A stretch of DNA of 64,000 bases from Streptomyces sp. TP-A0874. Lineage in GTDB: Bacteria > Actinomycetota > Actinomycetes > Streptomycetales > Streptomycetaceae. This document shows positions 1-10,459 of this stretch, in pieces. Numbering within the stretch: the stretch's first letter is position 1; every line of letters starts with the position of its first letter. The notes under the pieces were generated by a model that did not search any database, was not told where the DNA came from, and worked only from the letters and a program-made list of their open reading frames with translations. The stretch spans positions 1-64,000 of the forward strand of contig NZ_BBZK01000008.1 in NCBI RefSeq assembly GCF_001748085.1. Direction: 5' to 3'. A program made the translations under genes and the position numbers.

Positions 1-206
1 ATTCCAGAGGCCGTTGGAAAGCCTTTTGCCTTTCGGCTGACCCGACCGTAGCAGATTCTGCTTAGTCGGTTTCCCTCCGGGTTTTCGTTAAGGGCAGGCG
101 CACTAGGCTTCCTGTCCCTCACCCCGGTGGAGCCGTAAAGGTACTGGACGGCCGCACCAGGAAGCAAATCCGCCCGGCACGACCGCCCAACAGGAGTGAC
201 GTGACG
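1..206. other. Non-coding stretch downstream of rnj with several inverted repeats
   Basis: No open reading frame of gene quality is visible. The stretch follows the rnj stop codon on the minus strand and has successive short complementary segments. Positions 91-98 pair with 111-119 with one bulge; the GCCGT near position 130 pairs with an ACGGC near 147; CCGAC near 43 pairs with GTCGG near 64 around an AGCA/TGCT inner stem. This looks like a structured 3' region or an unassigned small RNA. It is truncated by the window start. I do not recognise a known RNA family in it. Confidence 0.35.
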
Positions 207-1892
207 TCAGACCTCCACCACGACGGGGAGGATCATCGGACGACGGCGGTAGCTCTCGGACACCCATCTGCCGACGGCCCGGCGGATCAGCTGCTGGAGC
301 TGGTGCGGCTCGGCGACCCCGTCCGAAGCGGACTTGGCCAGGGCTTCCTCGATCTTGGGGACGGCGGCGGAGAGCGCCGCGTCTTCGATGCCCGAGCCGC
401 GGGCGTGGATGAACGGGCCGCCGGTGATCTTCCCGGTGGTGCTGTCCACCACCACGAAGACGGAGATGATGCCTTCCTCCCCGAGGATCCGCCGGTCCTT
501 GAGGTGGGTCTCGGTCACGTCTCCGACGGAGAGCCCGTCGACGTAGACGTAACCCGCCTGCACCTTGCCGACGATCTTCGCGATGCCGTCGACCATGTCG
601 ACGACCACGCCGTCCTCAGCGATCACCACCCGGTCCTTGGGGATACCGGTGGAGGCACCGAGCTCGGCGTTGGCCCGCAGATGGCGCCACTCACCGTGCA
701 CCGGCATCAGGTTCCGCGGCTGGCAGATGTTGTAGAAGTACAGGAGCTCGCCGGCGGACGCGTGTCCGGAGACGTGCACCTTGGCGTTGCCCTTGTGGAC
801 GACGTTGGCGCCCCAGCGGCTCAGCCCGTTGATGACCCGGTAGACGGCGTTCTCGTTCCCCGGGATCAGCGAGGAGGCGAGGATGACCGTGTCGCCGGGG
901 ACGATGCGGATCTGGTGGTCCCGGTTGGCCATCCGCGAGAGGGCCGCCATCGGCTCTCCCTGTGACCCGGTGCAGACGAGCACCACCTCCTCGTCCCGGA
1001 GGTCGTCGAGCGTCTTGACGTCGACGACGAGGCCGGCCGGCACCCGCAGGTATCCGAGGTCCCGGGCGATCCCCATGTTGCGGACCATCGAGCGGCCGAC
1101 GAAGGCCACCCGTCTGCCGTGCTCGTGCGCGGCGTCCAGGATCTGTTGGATGCGGTGGACGTGGCTGGCGAAGCTGGCCACGATGATCCGCTTCCGGGCG
1201 GTGGCGAAGACCTGCCCGAGGACGTTCGAGATCTCCCGCTCCGGCGGTACGAAGCCTGGCACCTCGGCATTGGTGGAGTCCGAGAGCAGCAGGTCGATGC
1301 CCTCCTCCCCGAGCCGGGAGAAGGCTCGCAGGTCGGTCAGACGACCGTCGAGGGGGAGCTGGTCCATCTTGAAGTCCCCCGTGTGTACCACCATGCCGGC
1401 GGGGGTCCGGATCGCCACGGCGAGCGCGTCCGGGATGGAGTGGTTCACCGAGACGAACTCGCAGTCGAACCCTCCGATCCGCTCCCGGTCCCCTTCCTTG
1501 ACCTCGAGGGTGTAGGGGCGGATGCGGTGCTCCTGCAGCTTGGCCTCGATGAGGGCCAGGGTCAGCTTGGAGCCGATCAGCGGGATGTCGGCCTTGAGCC
1601 GGAGCAGGTACGGGACACCGCCGATGTGGTCCTCGTGCCCGTGGGTGAGCACGATGCCGTCGATGTCGTCGAGGCGGTCCCGGATGGTGGTGAAGTCAGG
1701 CAGGATCAGGTCGATCCCCGGCTGCTCCTCCTCGGGGAAGAGCACTCCGCAGTCGACGATCAGCAGCCGGCCGTCGTATTCGAAGACCGTCATGTTCCGG
1801 CCGATCTCCCCCAGCCCGCCCAGCGGGGTGACACGGAGGCCACCTTTGGGGAGCTTGGGAGGCGGGCCGAGTTCTGGATGGGGATGGCTCAA
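207..1892 (-). CDS. rnj: Ribonuclease J (metallo-beta-lactamase/beta-CASP family)
   Basis: Cytoplasmic 5'-3' exo/endoribonuclease of mRNA decay and rRNA maturation. The 561-residue protein has the beta-lactamase fold with the metal motif HGHEDH at residues 84-89 and an N-terminal GGLGEIG-type segment. A beta-CASP domain follows, then the C-terminal RNase J domain. I chose the TTG start at 1892 because an AGGAGAG ribosome binding site lies about 7 bases upstream and the protein then begins SHPHPELG, as remembered for streptomycete RNase J. The reading frame is open to 1949 but that extension is Arg/Ala-rich and unlike the family. dapA lies upstream on the same strand about 100 bases away, so co-transcription is possible. 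Confidence 0.95.
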   Translation of the reverse strand: MSHPHPELGPPPKLPKGGLRVTPLGGLGEIGRNMTVFEYDGRLLIVDCGVLFPEEEQPGIDLILPDFTTIRDRLDDIDGIVLTHGHEDHIGGVPYLLRLKADIPLIGSKLTLALIEAKLQEHRIRPYTLEVKEGDRERIGGFDCEFVSVNHSIPDALAVAIRTPAGMVVHTGDFKMDQLPLDGRLTDLRAFSRLGEEGIDLLLSDSTNAEVPGFVPPEREISNVLGQVFATARKRIIVASFASHVHRIQQILDAAHEHGRRVAFVGRSMVRNMGIARDLGYLRVPAGLVVDVKTLDDLRDEEVVLVCTGSQGEPMAALSRMANRDHQIRIVPGDTVILASSLIPGNENAVYRVINGLSRWGANVVHKGNAKVHVSGHASAGELLYFYNICQPRNLMPVHGEWRHLRANAELGASTGIPKDRVVIAEDGVVVDMVDGIAKIVGKVQAGYVYVDGLSVGDVTETHLKDRRILGEEGIISVFVVVDSTTGKITGGPFIHARGSGIEDAALSAAVPKIEEALAKSASDGVAEPHQLQQLIRRAVGRWVSESYRRRPMILPVVVEV

Positions 1893-1993
1893 AGGACTCT
1901 CCTCACCACGCGCGCCACCTGCCCGTCGGGCACGTGGCGCGCGTGACATTCCTACACTTGCGTTTGCTCTTGCTATGCAGTTGTGAAGTCTGG

Positions 1994-2893
1994 TTACAGA
2001 TGTACTCCACCGGCGGCGAGGTCGCGCCTCAGCTGCTCGGTCTCCTCCGCGGTGAGTTCCACCAGCGGCAGTCGCAGCGGTCCGGCGGGCAGCCCCTGCT
2101 GCACCAGGGCGGCCTTGGTCGTTATCACTCCCTGGCTGCGGAACATGCCGGTGAAGACCGGCAGCAGCTGCTGGTGGATCTCGGTCGCCTTGGCCACGTC
2201 GCCCGAGAGGTGCGCCTCCAGCAGCGCGCGCAGCTCGGGGGTGACGAGGTGTCCCACGACCGAGACGAAGCCCACCGCACCGACCGACAGCAGTGGGAGG
2301 TTCAGCATGTCATCGCCCGAGTACCAGGCCAGGCCCGACCGGGCGATCGCCCAGCTGGATCGGCCGAGGTCGCCCTTGGCGTCCTTGTTGGCGACGATCC
2401 GCGGGTGCTCGGCGAGCCGGACGATGGTCTCGGTGTTGATCGGCACACCGCTTCGGCCGGGGATGTCGTAGAGCATGACCGGCAGGTCGGTCGCGTCCGC
2501 GATGGCGCTGAAGTGCCGGTAGAGCCCTTCCTGCGGTGGCTTGCTGTAGTAGGGCGTCACCGCCAGCAGGCCGTGGGCGCCCGCCTTCTCGGCCGCGCGG
2601 GCCAGCGCGATGCTGTGCCGGGTGTCGTTGGTACCGGCTCCTGCCACCACGTGGGCCCGGTCGCCGACAGCCTCCACCACTGCCCGCACCAGCCGGGATT
2701 TCTCCTCGTCCGTCGTGGTGGGCGACTCGCCGGTCGTACCACTGACGACCAAGCCGTCGTTGCCGGCATCCACCAGATGGACGGCGAGTCGCTGCGCACC
2801 GTCGAGGTCGAGTTCACCATCGGCGGTGAACGGCGTGACCATGGCGGTCAGCATCCGCCCGAACGGGGTCTGTGGTGTGGAGGTCGGAGCCAT
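1994..2893 (-). CDS. dapA: 4-hydroxy-tetrahydrodipicolinate synthase
   Basis: Condenses pyruvate with aspartate semialdehyde, the first committed step of lysine and diaminopimelate synthesis. The 299-residue TIM-barrel protein shows the GTTGE pyruvate-site motif at about 52-56, the catalytic tyrosine in LYDIPGR near 142, and the Schiff-base lysine in the ANKDAKG segment near residue 170. The ATG at 2893 gives the usual family length; the 23 upstream in-frame residues are not family-like. dapB is 2 kb away on the same strand, separated by thyX. A candidate promoter lies at about 3003-3032, with a hairpin between it and the gene. Confidence 0.95.
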   Translation of the reverse strand: MAPTSTPQTPFGRMLTAMVTPFTADGELDLDGAQRLAVHLVDAGNDGLVVSGTTGESPTTTDEEKSRLVRAVVEAVGDRAHVVAGAGTNDTRHSIALARAAEKAGAHGLLAVTPYYSKPPQEGLYRHFSAIADATDLPVMLYDIPGRSGVPINTETIVRLAEHPRIVANKDAKGDLGRSSWAIARSGLAWYSGDDMLNLPLLSVGAVGFVSVVGHLVTPELRALLEAHLSGDVAKATEIHQQLLPVFTGMFRSQGVITTKAALVQQGLPAGPLRLPLVELTAEETEQLRRDLAAGGVHL

Positions 2894-2954
2894 GGGACCC
2901 ACGCTACTCGGAGGGCACCCCGGAGCGCGCCCTCGGGTGACCGGGGACAGGGAT

Positions 2955-2992
2955 CCCGGCACTGCCTGCTCGGGGGTTCAGACAGTGCCGGG
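2955..2992 (-). terminator. Hairpin between thyX and dapA
   Basis: A perfect 10-bp inverted repeat pairs CCCGGCACTG (2955-2964) with its complement (2983-2992) across an 18-base loop. It lies downstream of thyX and just inside the start of the predicted dapA transcript. It could be the thyX terminator, or a 5' leader hairpin of dapA if the candidate promoter at 3003-3032 is real. A T run is seen only on the plus-strand side. Confidence 0.45.
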
Positions 2993-3002
2993 TCCGCTTT
3001 TC

Positions 3003-3032
3003 AGCCTAAATGAACTTCTTGAAAGCATGCAA
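3003..3032 (-). promoter_or_regulatory. Candidate dapA promoter
   Basis: On the minus strand TTGCAT (3032-3027) and TAGGCT (3008-3003) are separated by 18 bases, resembling a vegetative sigma -35/-10 pair. Transcription would start near 2996, about 100 bases before dapA. The assignment is by eye only. A 7-bp inverted repeat (3039-3054) lies just upstream and could be an operator or a thyX 3' hairpin. Confidence 0.35.
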
Positions 3033-3099
3033 TCCGGACACCTCTCCAGAGGTGCCGTGGCGCTGATCACCAGGGCTTCGCACCCGGTCGGGCGGCCGA

Positions 3100-3840
3100 T
3101 CAGGGCGCGACGCGGCCGTTGTCGTTGAAGGCCGCGTAGGTGAGCGGCATCAGCTTCGCCCACTCGGCCTCCATGCGCTCTCCCACCATCTCGATCTCCC
3201 GCTGCGGGAAGGAGGGTACGGCCGCCCGCTCGTGCTGGGTCCGCAAGCCGAGGAAATGCATCAGGGAGCGGGCGTTGCAGGTGGCGTACATGGAGGAGAA
3301 GAGCCCCACCGGGAGGACCGAGCGGGCCACCTCGCGGGCCACTCCGGCGGCCAACATCTCCTGGTAGGCGTCATACGCCTCCCGGTAGGCACGCTCCGTC
3401 ACCCGGGTGGTCAGTTCGTGCTGCTCCTCGGTACCGGCCACGAAACGGTACTTGCCTGGGCGCCCTTCCTGCACGAGCTTGCGGGACCGGCCCGGGACGT
3501 AGAAGACGGGTCGCAGTTCCCGGTAGCGCCCGGACTCCTCGTTGTAGGACCAGCCGACCCGGTGCCGGAGGAACTCCCGGAAGACGAAGATCGGCGCGCT
3601 GATGAAGAAGGTCATCGAGTTGTGCTCGAAGGGGCTGCCGTGCCGGTCTCTCATCAGGTAGTTGATCAGCCCCTTGGAGCGCTCCGGGTCCTTCTGGAGC
3701 TCCTCGAGGGACTGCTCTCCGGCGGTCGACACTCGGGCGGCCCAGAGGACGTCGGAGTCCGCGGCGCTGCACTTCACCAACTCGACGGTCACATCGTCGC
3801 GGAAGCTGGGTTCGACGCTCTGAGCGGGGGTCTCGGTCAC
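3100..3840 (-). CDS. thyX: Flavin-dependent thymidylate synthase ThyX
   Basis: Makes dTMP from dUMP with methylenetetrahydrofolate, NADPH and FAD. The 246-residue product carries the ThyX signature at about residues 92-106, RHRVGWSYNEESGRY, with the essential RHR, the serine and the arginine. The GTG at 3840 is preferred because an AAAGGGA site lies 8 bases upstream. An in-frame extension to 3903 would add 21 residues without family support. It sits between the two dap genes, as in other Streptomyces. Confidence 0.95.
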   Translation of the reverse strand: MTETPAQSVEPSFRDDVTVELVKCSAADSDVLWAARVSTAGEQSLEELQKDPERSKGLINYLMRDRHGSPFEHNSMTFFISAPIFVFREFLRHRVGWSYNEESGRYRELRPVFYVPGRSRKLVQEGRPGKYRFVAGTEEQHELTTRVTERAYREAYDAYQEMLAAGVAREVARSVLPVGLFSSMYATCNARSLMHFLGLRTQHERAAVPSFPQREIEMVGERMEAEWAKLMPLTYAAFNDNGRVAP

Positions 3841-4007
3841 CGGCGGGTCCCTTTCACTGTTCATCACAGGGGCTCCGCCCAGCTTAGGACTCCGCACTGA
3901 CACCCCGGCCCGGACGCGGTGCGGCGGCGGTCCGGACCGGGCAAGGTGGCCCGCCCCACGATTACCCGGATAATCTCACCGGGCACAGCCCTACCGAGCG
4001 TGCCAGC

Positions 4008-4580
4008 GTGCACATGAGTGAGGACCCCGTCGTGCCACTGACCTTTCTGACCGACGAGCGCGCTGTCATGGAGACTCCGGACGAGACGACGGCCCGTCTC
4101 GACGACCGCAGTCGCTGGCGGCGTCCGTACCGGCCCGGCCCCTACCGGGTCGGGGCTGCGGCACTCCTGATGCTGCTCGCCGCCTACGTGCTCTTCGCCG
4201 GGGTGATCATCGCCCTGGCAGGCCCCCTGAAGGGCGCGGGCGCCTGCCTCGCGCTGGCCGCCGTACTGATCGCCCTGGCGCTCCGCCTGCTGCGGATGGG
4301 CGCCTGGGTGAGCGAGCGGGGCGTCCGACGAGTCGGTCTGCTGTCCACCACCACCCTGCCGTGGCGGCGGCTGGCGAGCGTCCGGACGACCCAGCAGCCG
4401 GTGAAGTGGCTGGGACTGCCGCGCACCGTGCAGGGGCAGGCGCTACTCGCCGTTCCGCTCACCGGCGAGCCGCCGCGCCCGCTGCTCACCGACCACAACG
4501 CGGACTTCCTCGGCCGTTCCGAGGCCTTCGCCAGGGCCTGCGACGCCATCGAGGCCTGGGCGGACGAGTACCGCCGCTGA
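4008..4580 (+). CDS. Membrane protein with PH-like domain, function unknown
   Basis: A 190-residue protein with an acidic N-terminus, a basic Arg/Trp/Pro stretch (about 36-47) and two adjacent hydrophobic segments (about 48-70 and 77-95). The soluble C-terminal domain (WVSERGVRRVG onward) resembles bacterial PH-type (YdbT/DUF2581-like) domains that follow a membrane hairpin. No catalytic motif is visible. Two in-frame ATGs (4008 and 4014) lack a good ribosome binding site, so the start is uncertain. It is the only plus-strand gene in this part, transcribed away from thyX and converging on 4622-5074. Confidence 0.7.
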   Translation: MHMSEDPVVPLTFLTDERAVMETPDETTARLDDRSRWRRPYRPGPYRVGAAALLMLLAAYVLFAGVIIALAGPLKGAGACLALAAVLIALALRLLRMGAWVSERGVRRVGLLSTTTLPWRRLASVRTTQQPVKWLGLPRTVQGQALLAVPLTGEPPRPLLTDHNADFLGRSEAFARACDAIEAWADEYRR

Positions 4581-4621
4581 GGGCCGTCCCCGAGGGGCGG
4601 AGTTCTGACCGGGCCCGGCCC

Positions 4622-5074
4622 TCAGGACCGTGGAGTCTCGCTCTCCCGGAGGGAGATGGCCCGCTGCATCGCCTTCCGGGCCCGCGGGGTGTCCCGGGCG
4701 TCGTGGTAGGCCACGGCGAGCCGGAACCAGTTCCGCCAGTCCTCCGGTGCCTGTTCGGTCTCCCTGCGGCGTTCGGCGAAGACCGCGTCGGCGCAGTCCC
4801 GGTCGATACGGCCGCTGGGGGTGCGGAGCAGTTCGTCCCTGGGCAGGCCTCCCTCGGCGTCCAACTCCGCCGCCAGGCGGTTGGCGCGGACGGCGAACCG
4901 GGTGGCCTGCCAGAGGAACCAGCCGCCGATCAACGGCAGTACCAGGACCGACGCGCCGAGGACGACGGTGACCGGGGTGCCCTCCTCGATGAGCAACACC
5001 CCTCGGCTGCCCACCAGGACGAAGTAGACGACCAGGACGGCCGAGAGTACGAAGTGCGTGATCTTCGCGCGCAT
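4622..5074 (-). CDS. Membrane protein with TPR-like C-terminus, function unknown
   Basis: A 150-residue protein with two N-terminal membrane segments (about 8-27 and 35-57). Its helical cytoplasmic tail ends in one tetratricopeptide-like unit (NWFRLAVAYHDARDTPRARKAMQ), suggesting protein-protein contact. It begins 11 bases after the dapB stop and is probably co-transcribed with dapB. I do not recognise a characterised homologue. Confidence 0.7.
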   Translation of the reverse strand: MRAKITHFVLSAVLVVYFVLVGSRGVLLIEEGTPVTVVLGASVLVLPLIGGWFLWQATRFAVRANRLAAELDAEGGLPRDELLRTPSGRIDRDCADAVFAERRRETEQAPEDWRNWFRLAVAYHDARDTPRARKAMQRAISLRESETPRS

Positions 5075-5085
5075 GGAGCCGTCAC

Positions 5086-5940
<855 letters not shown>

Positions 5941-5954
5941 TCAGCATCCTCCGT

Positions 5955-7334
5955 TCACGCGACGGTCTCGCTCAGCCGGTCCGCCTGCCGGTCCCGCAGC
6001 GGGCCGATCACCGACAGCGAAGGCCGCTGACCGAGGATGTCACGGGCCACCGCCCGTACCTCCTCCGGTGTGACGGCGCTGATCCGCTCCAGCATGTCGT
6101 TGACGGACATCTGGTCGCCCCAGCACAGCTCGCCCTTGCCGATGCGGTTCATCAGCGCGCCGGTGTCCTCCAGACCGAGGACGGTCGATCCGGACAGCTG
6201 GCCGACGGCACGCCGCAGCTCCGCGTCGCTCAGGCCCTCCGCCGCGACCTGGTCCAGCTCGTCCCGGCAGATCTTCAGTACGTCGTGGACCTGGTTCGGA
6301 CGGCAGCCGGCGTAGATCCCGAAGAGTCCGCAGTCGGCGAACCCGGCGGTGAAGGAGTAGACGGCGTAGGCCAATCCGCGCTTCTCGCGGACCTCCTGGA
6401 AGAGACGGGAGCTCATGCCGCCGCCGAGCGCGGCGTTCAGCACACCGAGCGCCCACCGCCGGTCGTCGGTGCGCGGGATACCGGGCACACCGAGGATCAC
6501 GTGCGCCTGCTCGGTCTGCCGGTCGAGCAGGTCGACCCGGCCGGCGGTCCGCAGCGTGTGGCTTCCCGCTCGCGGCGGGACCGGCTCCGCGCCGGTACGG
6601 GAGAGCGCCCCGACCCGGTCGAACGCTCGGTACACGTGTTCGACAACCGACTCGTGTTCGACGTTGCCCGCGGCCGCGACGACCAACCGGGTCGGGTCGT
6701 AGTGCTCCTGGTAGAACCGCTCGATCCGGTCCCGGGTGAGGCCGTTCACCGTGTCGACGGTGCCCAGTACCGGGCGGCCCAGGGCCGTCTCCCCGAACAT
6801 GGTCTCGGCGAAGAGATCGTGCACACCGTCCCCGGGGTCGTCCTCGGTCATGGCGATCTCTTCGAGGATGACCCCCCGCTCGGCCTCCACGTCCTCGGCG
6901 GCGATCAGCGAGCCGGTCAGCATGTCGCTCACCACGTCGATGGCGAGCGGGAGGTCGTCGTCGAGCACACGGGCGTAGTAGCAGGTGTACTCCTTCGCGG
7001 TGAAGGCGTTCATCTCGCCGCCGACCTCGTCGACGGCCGCGGAGATGTCCAGCGCGCTACGCCGTTCGGTGCCCTTGAAGAGGAGGTGCTCCAGGTAGTG
7101 CGTGGCGCCGTTGAGTTCCGGGGTCTCGTCCCGGGAACCGACGTGCGCCCAGATGCCGAAGGTGGCGGAGCGCACGCTGGGGAGGGTCTCGGTGACGACG
7201 CGGAGGCCACCGGGCAGAGTGGTGCGGCGGACCGCGCCGACGCCGTTCTCGCCGGTGAGCAGGGTTTCGGTACGGGCGACGGCCCGCCCCTCCGAGGAGG
7301 CGCGGGCCGTCGTCCGGTCTGTACGGACCGTCAC
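5955..7334 (-). CDS. M16-family zinc metallopeptidase
   Basis: A pitrilysin/processing-peptidase-like protein of 459 residues. The inverted zinc motif HYLEH lies at 79-83 with the third ligand in ILEEIAM near 159. A second, catalytically inactive M16 repeat fills the C-terminal half, as usual for bacterial homologues. The start overlaps the pnp stop by four bases (ATGA type), which implies translational coupling to pnp. Its substrate is unknown; the synteny with pnp and dapB is typical of Streptomyces. Confidence 0.92.
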   Translation of the reverse strand: MTVRTDRTTARASSEGRAVARTETLLTGENGVGAVRRTTLPGGLRVVTETLPSVRSATFGIWAHVGSRDETPELNGATHYLEHLLFKGTERRSALDISAAVDEVGGEMNAFTAKEYTCYYARVLDDDLPLAIDVVSDMLTGSLIAAEDVEAERGVILEEIAMTEDDPGDGVHDLFAETMFGETALGRPVLGTVDTVNGLTRDRIERFYQEHYDPTRLVVAAAGNVEHESVVEHVYRAFDRVGALSRTGAEPVPPRAGSHTLRTAGRVDLLDRQTEQAHVILGVPGIPRTDDRRWALGVLNAALGGGMSSRLFQEVREKRGLAYAVYSFTAGFADCGLFGIYAGCRPNQVHDVLKICRDELDQVAAEGLSDAELRRAVGQLSGSTVLGLEDTGALMNRIGKGELCWGDQMSVNDMLERISAVTPEEVRAVARDILGQRPSLSVIGPLRDRQADRLSETVA

Positions 7335-9583
7335 TTCGCGGCTTCGTCCTTCGTCTGGAACTTGGCCTCGGGCTGCTCCTCGGCCTCGGCACCGGCCTTC
7401 TCCTCGTCCTCCAGGACGGGGATCAGTGAGAGCTTGCCCCGGGAGTCGATCTCGGCGATCTCGACCTGGACCTTGGCGCCGACCTGGAGGACGTCGTCGA
7501 CGTTCTCGACCCGCTTGCCGCCAGCGAGCTTACGGATCTGCGAGACGTGCAGCAGACCGTCCTTGCCCGGCATCAGGGAGACGAAGGCTCCGAAGGTGGT
7601 GGTCTTCACCACGGTGCCCAGGTACCGCTCACCGACCTCCGGCATCGTCGGGTTGGCGATGCCGTTGATGGTGGCGCGGGCGGCTTCGGCGGCCGGTCCG
7701 TCGGAGGCACCGATGTAGATGGTGCCGTCGTCCTCGACCGAGATGTCCGCGCCGGTGTCCTCCTGGATCTGGTTGATCATCTTGCCCTTGGGGCCGATGA
7801 CCTCGCCGATCTTGTCGACCGGGATCTTGACGCTGATGACGCGCGGGGCGTTCGGCGACATCTCGTCCGGGACGTCGATGGCCTCGTTCATCACGTCCAG
7901 GATGTGCAGCCGGGCGTCCCGGGCCTGCTTGAGGGCCGCCGCCAGCACCGAGGCCGGGATGCCGTCCAGCTTGGTGTCCAGTTGGAGGGCGGTGACGAAC
8001 TTCCGGGTGCCGGCGACCTTGAAGTCCATGTCACCGAAGGCGTCCTCGGCACCGAGGATGTCAGTGAGCGTCACGTAGTGCGTCTGCCCCTCGACCTCCT
8101 GGGAGATCAGGCCCATGGCGATGCCGGCGACAGGGGCCTTCAGCGGCACACCGGCGTTCAGCAGCGACATGGTGGAGGCGCAGACCGAGCCCATGGAGGT
8201 GGAGCCGTTGGAGCCGAGCGCCTCGGAGACCTGCCGGATGGCGTACGGGAACTCCTCGCGGTCGGGCAGCACCGGCAGCAGGGCCCGCTCGGCCAGCGCG
8301 CCGTGGCCGATCTCACGCCGCTTGGGGGAGCCCACCCGGCCGGTCTCTCCGGTGGAGTAGGGCGGGAAGTTGTAGTTGTGCATGTACCGCTTGCGGGTCA
8401 CCGGCGAGAGGGTGTCCAGCTGCTGCTCCATCCGGAGCATGTTCAGCGTGGTGACGCCCAGGATCTGGGTCTCGCCGCGCTCGAAGAGCGCCGAGCCGTG
8501 CACCCGCGGGATCGCCTCGACCTCGGCTGCGAGGGTGCGGATGTCGGTGACACCACGGCCGTCGATGCGCACCTTCTCCTTGATGATGCGCTCGCGGACC
8601 AGGGTCTTGGTCAGCGACCGGTACGCGGCCGAGATCTCCTTCTCCCGGCCCTCGAACTGCGGCAGCAGCTTCTCGGCCGCCAGGTTCTTGACGCGGTCGA
8701 GTTCGGTCTCCCGCTCCTGCTTGCCGGCGATGGTCAGCGCCTGGGCCAGCTCGTCCCGGACGGCCGCGGTCAGCGCCTCCAGGACGTCGTCCTGGTGGTC
8801 CAGGTAGATCGGGAACTCGGCGGTCGGCTTGGCAGCCTTGGCGGCCAGCTCGGACTGCGCCTGGCAGAGGGCCTTGATGAACGGCTTGGCGGCCTCCAGG
8901 CCGGCGGCCACGACCTCCTCGGTGGGGGCCTCGGCGCCGTCCTTCACCAGCTGGATGGTCTTCTCGGTGGCCTCGGCCTCGACCATCATGATCGCGACGT
9001 CGCCGTCCTCGAGCACGCGGCCCGCGACGACCATGTCGAAGATGGCGTTCTCCAGCTCGCTGTGGGTCGGGAACGCCACCCACTCTCCGTTGATCAGTGC
9101 GACCCGGGTACCGCCGATGGGGCCGGAGAACGGCAGACCGGCGAGCTGCGTCGAACAGGAGGCGGCGTTGATGGCGACCACGTCGTAGAGGTGGTCGGGG
9201 TTGAGCGCCATGATCGTCTCGACGATCTGGATCTCGTTCCGCAGTCCCTTCTTGAAGGAGGGGCGCAGCGGGCGGTCGATGAGGCGGCAGGTGAGGATCG
9301 CGTCCTCGGAGGGCCGCCCCTCGCGGCGGAAGAAGGAGCCGGGGATGCGCCCGGCGGCGTACATCCGCTCCTCGACGTCGACCGTGAGCGGGAAGAAGTC
9401 GAGCTGCTCCTTGGGGTGCTTCGAGACGGTGGTGGCCGACAGCACCATGGTGTCGTCGTCCAGGTAGGCCACCGCGGAACCGGCGGCCTGACGGGCCAGC
9501 CGGCCCGTCTCGAAGCGGATGGTGCGGGTGCCGAAGGATCCGTTGTCGATCAGCGCTTCGGCGTAGTGGGTCTCGTTCTCCAC
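7331..9583 (-). CDS. pnp: Polyribonucleotide nucleotidyltransferase (PNPase)
   Basis: Phosphorolytic 3'-5' exoribonuclease and polymerase. In Streptomyces PNPase also adds RNA 3' tails and makes guanosine polyphosphates. The 750-residue protein has two RNase PH-like domains separated by the helical domain, then a KH domain ([15 protein letters not shown], about 600-660) and an S1 domain ([21 protein letters not shown], about 675-740). The GTG at 9583 is supported by a GAGGAGAA site 8 bases upstream and by the family start ENETHYAEA. An open extension to 9727 is not family-like. Preceded by rpsO with an intervening hairpin. Confidence 0.97.
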   Translation of the reverse strand: MENETHYAEALIDNGSFGTRTIRFETGRLARQAAGSAVAYLDDDTMVLSATTVSKHPKEQLDFFPLTVDVEERMYAAGRIPGSFFRREGRPSEDAILTCRLIDRPLRPSFKKGLRNEIQIVETIMALNPDHLYDVVAINAASCSTQLAGLPFSGPIGGTRVALINGEWVAFPTHSELENAIFDMVVAGRVLEDGDVAIMMVEAEATEKTIQLVKDGAEAPTEEVVAAGLEAAKPFIKALCQAQSELAAKAAKPTAEFPIYLDHQDDVLEALTAAVRDELAQALTIAGKQERETELDRVKNLAAEKLLPQFEGREKEISAAYRSLTKTLVRERIIKEKVRIDGRGVTDIRTLAAEVEAIPRVHGSALFERGETQILGVTTLNMLRMEQQLDTLSPVTRKRYMHNYNFPPYSTGETGRVGSPKRREIGHGALAERALLPVLPDREEFPYAIRQVSEALGSNGSTSMGSVCASTMSLLNAGVPLKAPVAGIAMGLISQEVEGQTHYVTLTDILGAEDAFGDMDFKVAGTRKFVTALQLDTKLDGIPASVLAAALKQARDARLHILDVMNEAIDVPDEMSPNAPRVISVKIPVDKIGEVIGPKGKMINQIQEDTGADISVEDDGTIYIGASDGPAAEAARATINGIANPTMPEVGERYLGTVVKTTTFGAFVSLMPGKDGLLHVSQIRKLAGGKRVENVDDVLQVGAKVQVEIAEIDSRGKLSLIPVLEDEEKAGAEAEEQPEAKFQTKDEAAK

Positions 9584-9978
9584 CAGGAAATTCTCCTCGT
9601 CTGCGTCCCTCGCCCGGGTGGCGGGGACGTGCGGTGGAGCGTCCCGGTCCGCTCGCTCCCTCCGGCCGGGCCGGTCTTCGATCGAAGCCCCCGGGATACG
9701 CGCGGTGCGCGTCGTTCCGGCGGCCACTACCGAGGACCGGCGCCTGCGGCGTCGGTGCGGCGGTGGGGTGCGCCCCTCCTCGTCACGGCTCCGCGTCGGT
9801 CGCGCAGCCGCGTTGTTTGCTTTTGTTGGGCATTACCAGACTACAAAGCTTCCCTCGGCGTCACGAGGGATGAAGCCTCCGGACTGCCGGAACGCCACTC
9901 GCGCGGTCACCCTCCCCGAGCGGCGTACGGCGAAGGGAGCGGCTCCCAGCGGGTGGGAACCGCTCCCTTCGCAGCGAC
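9584..9978. other. rpsO-pnp intergenic leader (395 bp)
   Basis: No gene. It contains the strong rpsO-proximal hairpin (9931-9971) and a comparatively AT-rich patch near 9810-9860, which would be a sensible place for a separate pnp promoter. In Streptomyces pnp is known to be expressed both by readthrough from rpsO and from its own promoter, with RNase III processing in this interval. Confidence 0.5.
9931..9971 (-). terminator. rpsO-pnp intergenic hairpin (attenuator/RNase III-type)
   Basis: A 17-bp stem with one G-U pair: CGAAGGGAGCGG (9931-9942) pairs with its complement at 9960-9971, and the inner CTCCC/GGGTG-GGA segments extend the stem. The loop is about 7 bases. It lies 8 bases past the rpsO stop. 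The position matches the published Streptomyces rpsO-pnp hairpin that is cut by RNase III; there is no T run. Confidence 0.75.
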
Positions 9979-10266
9979 TTACTTGGCGCCCGCGGCGCCG
10001 CGGCGGATGCCGAGGCGTTCCACCAGCTGGCGGAAGCGGGTGATGTCCTTCTTCGCCAGGTACTGCAGGAGGCGGCGTCGCTGGCCGACCAGGAGCAGCA
10101 GACCCCGGCGGGAGTGGTGGTCGTGCTTGTGGGTCTTGAGGTGCTCGGTCAGGTCCGAGATCCGGCGGGAGAGCAGTGCGACCTGGACCTCGGGGGAGCC
10201 GGTGTCGCCCTCCTTGGTCGAGAACTCGGCCATGATCTGCTTCTTCGTAGCGGCGTCAAGCGACAC
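9979..10266 (-). CDS. rpsO: 30S ribosomal protein S15
   Basis: Small-subunit assembly protein binding helix 22 of 16S rRNA. The 95-residue product shows family motifs ([13 protein letters not shown] near 22-34, [11 protein letters not shown] near 47-57, LLQYLAKKD near 66-74). The GTG at 10266 has a GAGGAG site 8 bases upstream and gives standard length; an upstream extension to 10416 is spurious. It is the first gene of the rpsO-pnp transcription unit. Confidence 0.97.
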   Translation of the reverse strand: MSLDAATKKQIMAEFSTKEGDTGSPEVQVALLSRRISDLTEHLKTHKHDHHSRRGLLLLVGQRRRLLQYLAKKDITRFRQLVERLGIRRGAAGAK

Positions 10267-10304
10267 GCGGTACTCCTCAAATTCTTCTTCGAAACCACCG
10301 AGTG

Positions 10305-10326
10305 CCCCTGGTCTGACTCGCAGGGG
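10305..10326 (-). promoter_or_regulatory. Possible S15-leader hairpin upstream of rpsO
   Basis: CCCCTG (10305-10310) pairs with CAGGGG (10321-10326) across a 10-base loop, about 40 bases before the rpsO start. S15 represses its own mRNA in several phyla through leader structures. Here only the hairpin is visible, so the regulatory role is inference. Confidence 0.3.
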
Positions 10327-10459
10327 AGCTTCCATTACTCGGGAGGTGAGGTCCGCTGGGCGCTGTCCCCAGCTCGACGAGCCGCCGGGGACGCGTACAC
10401 GAACGGCCGCCATCACAGTAGCAGTCCCCGGGCCTCCCCTCGGCCGCCGGTCGCTCCGG

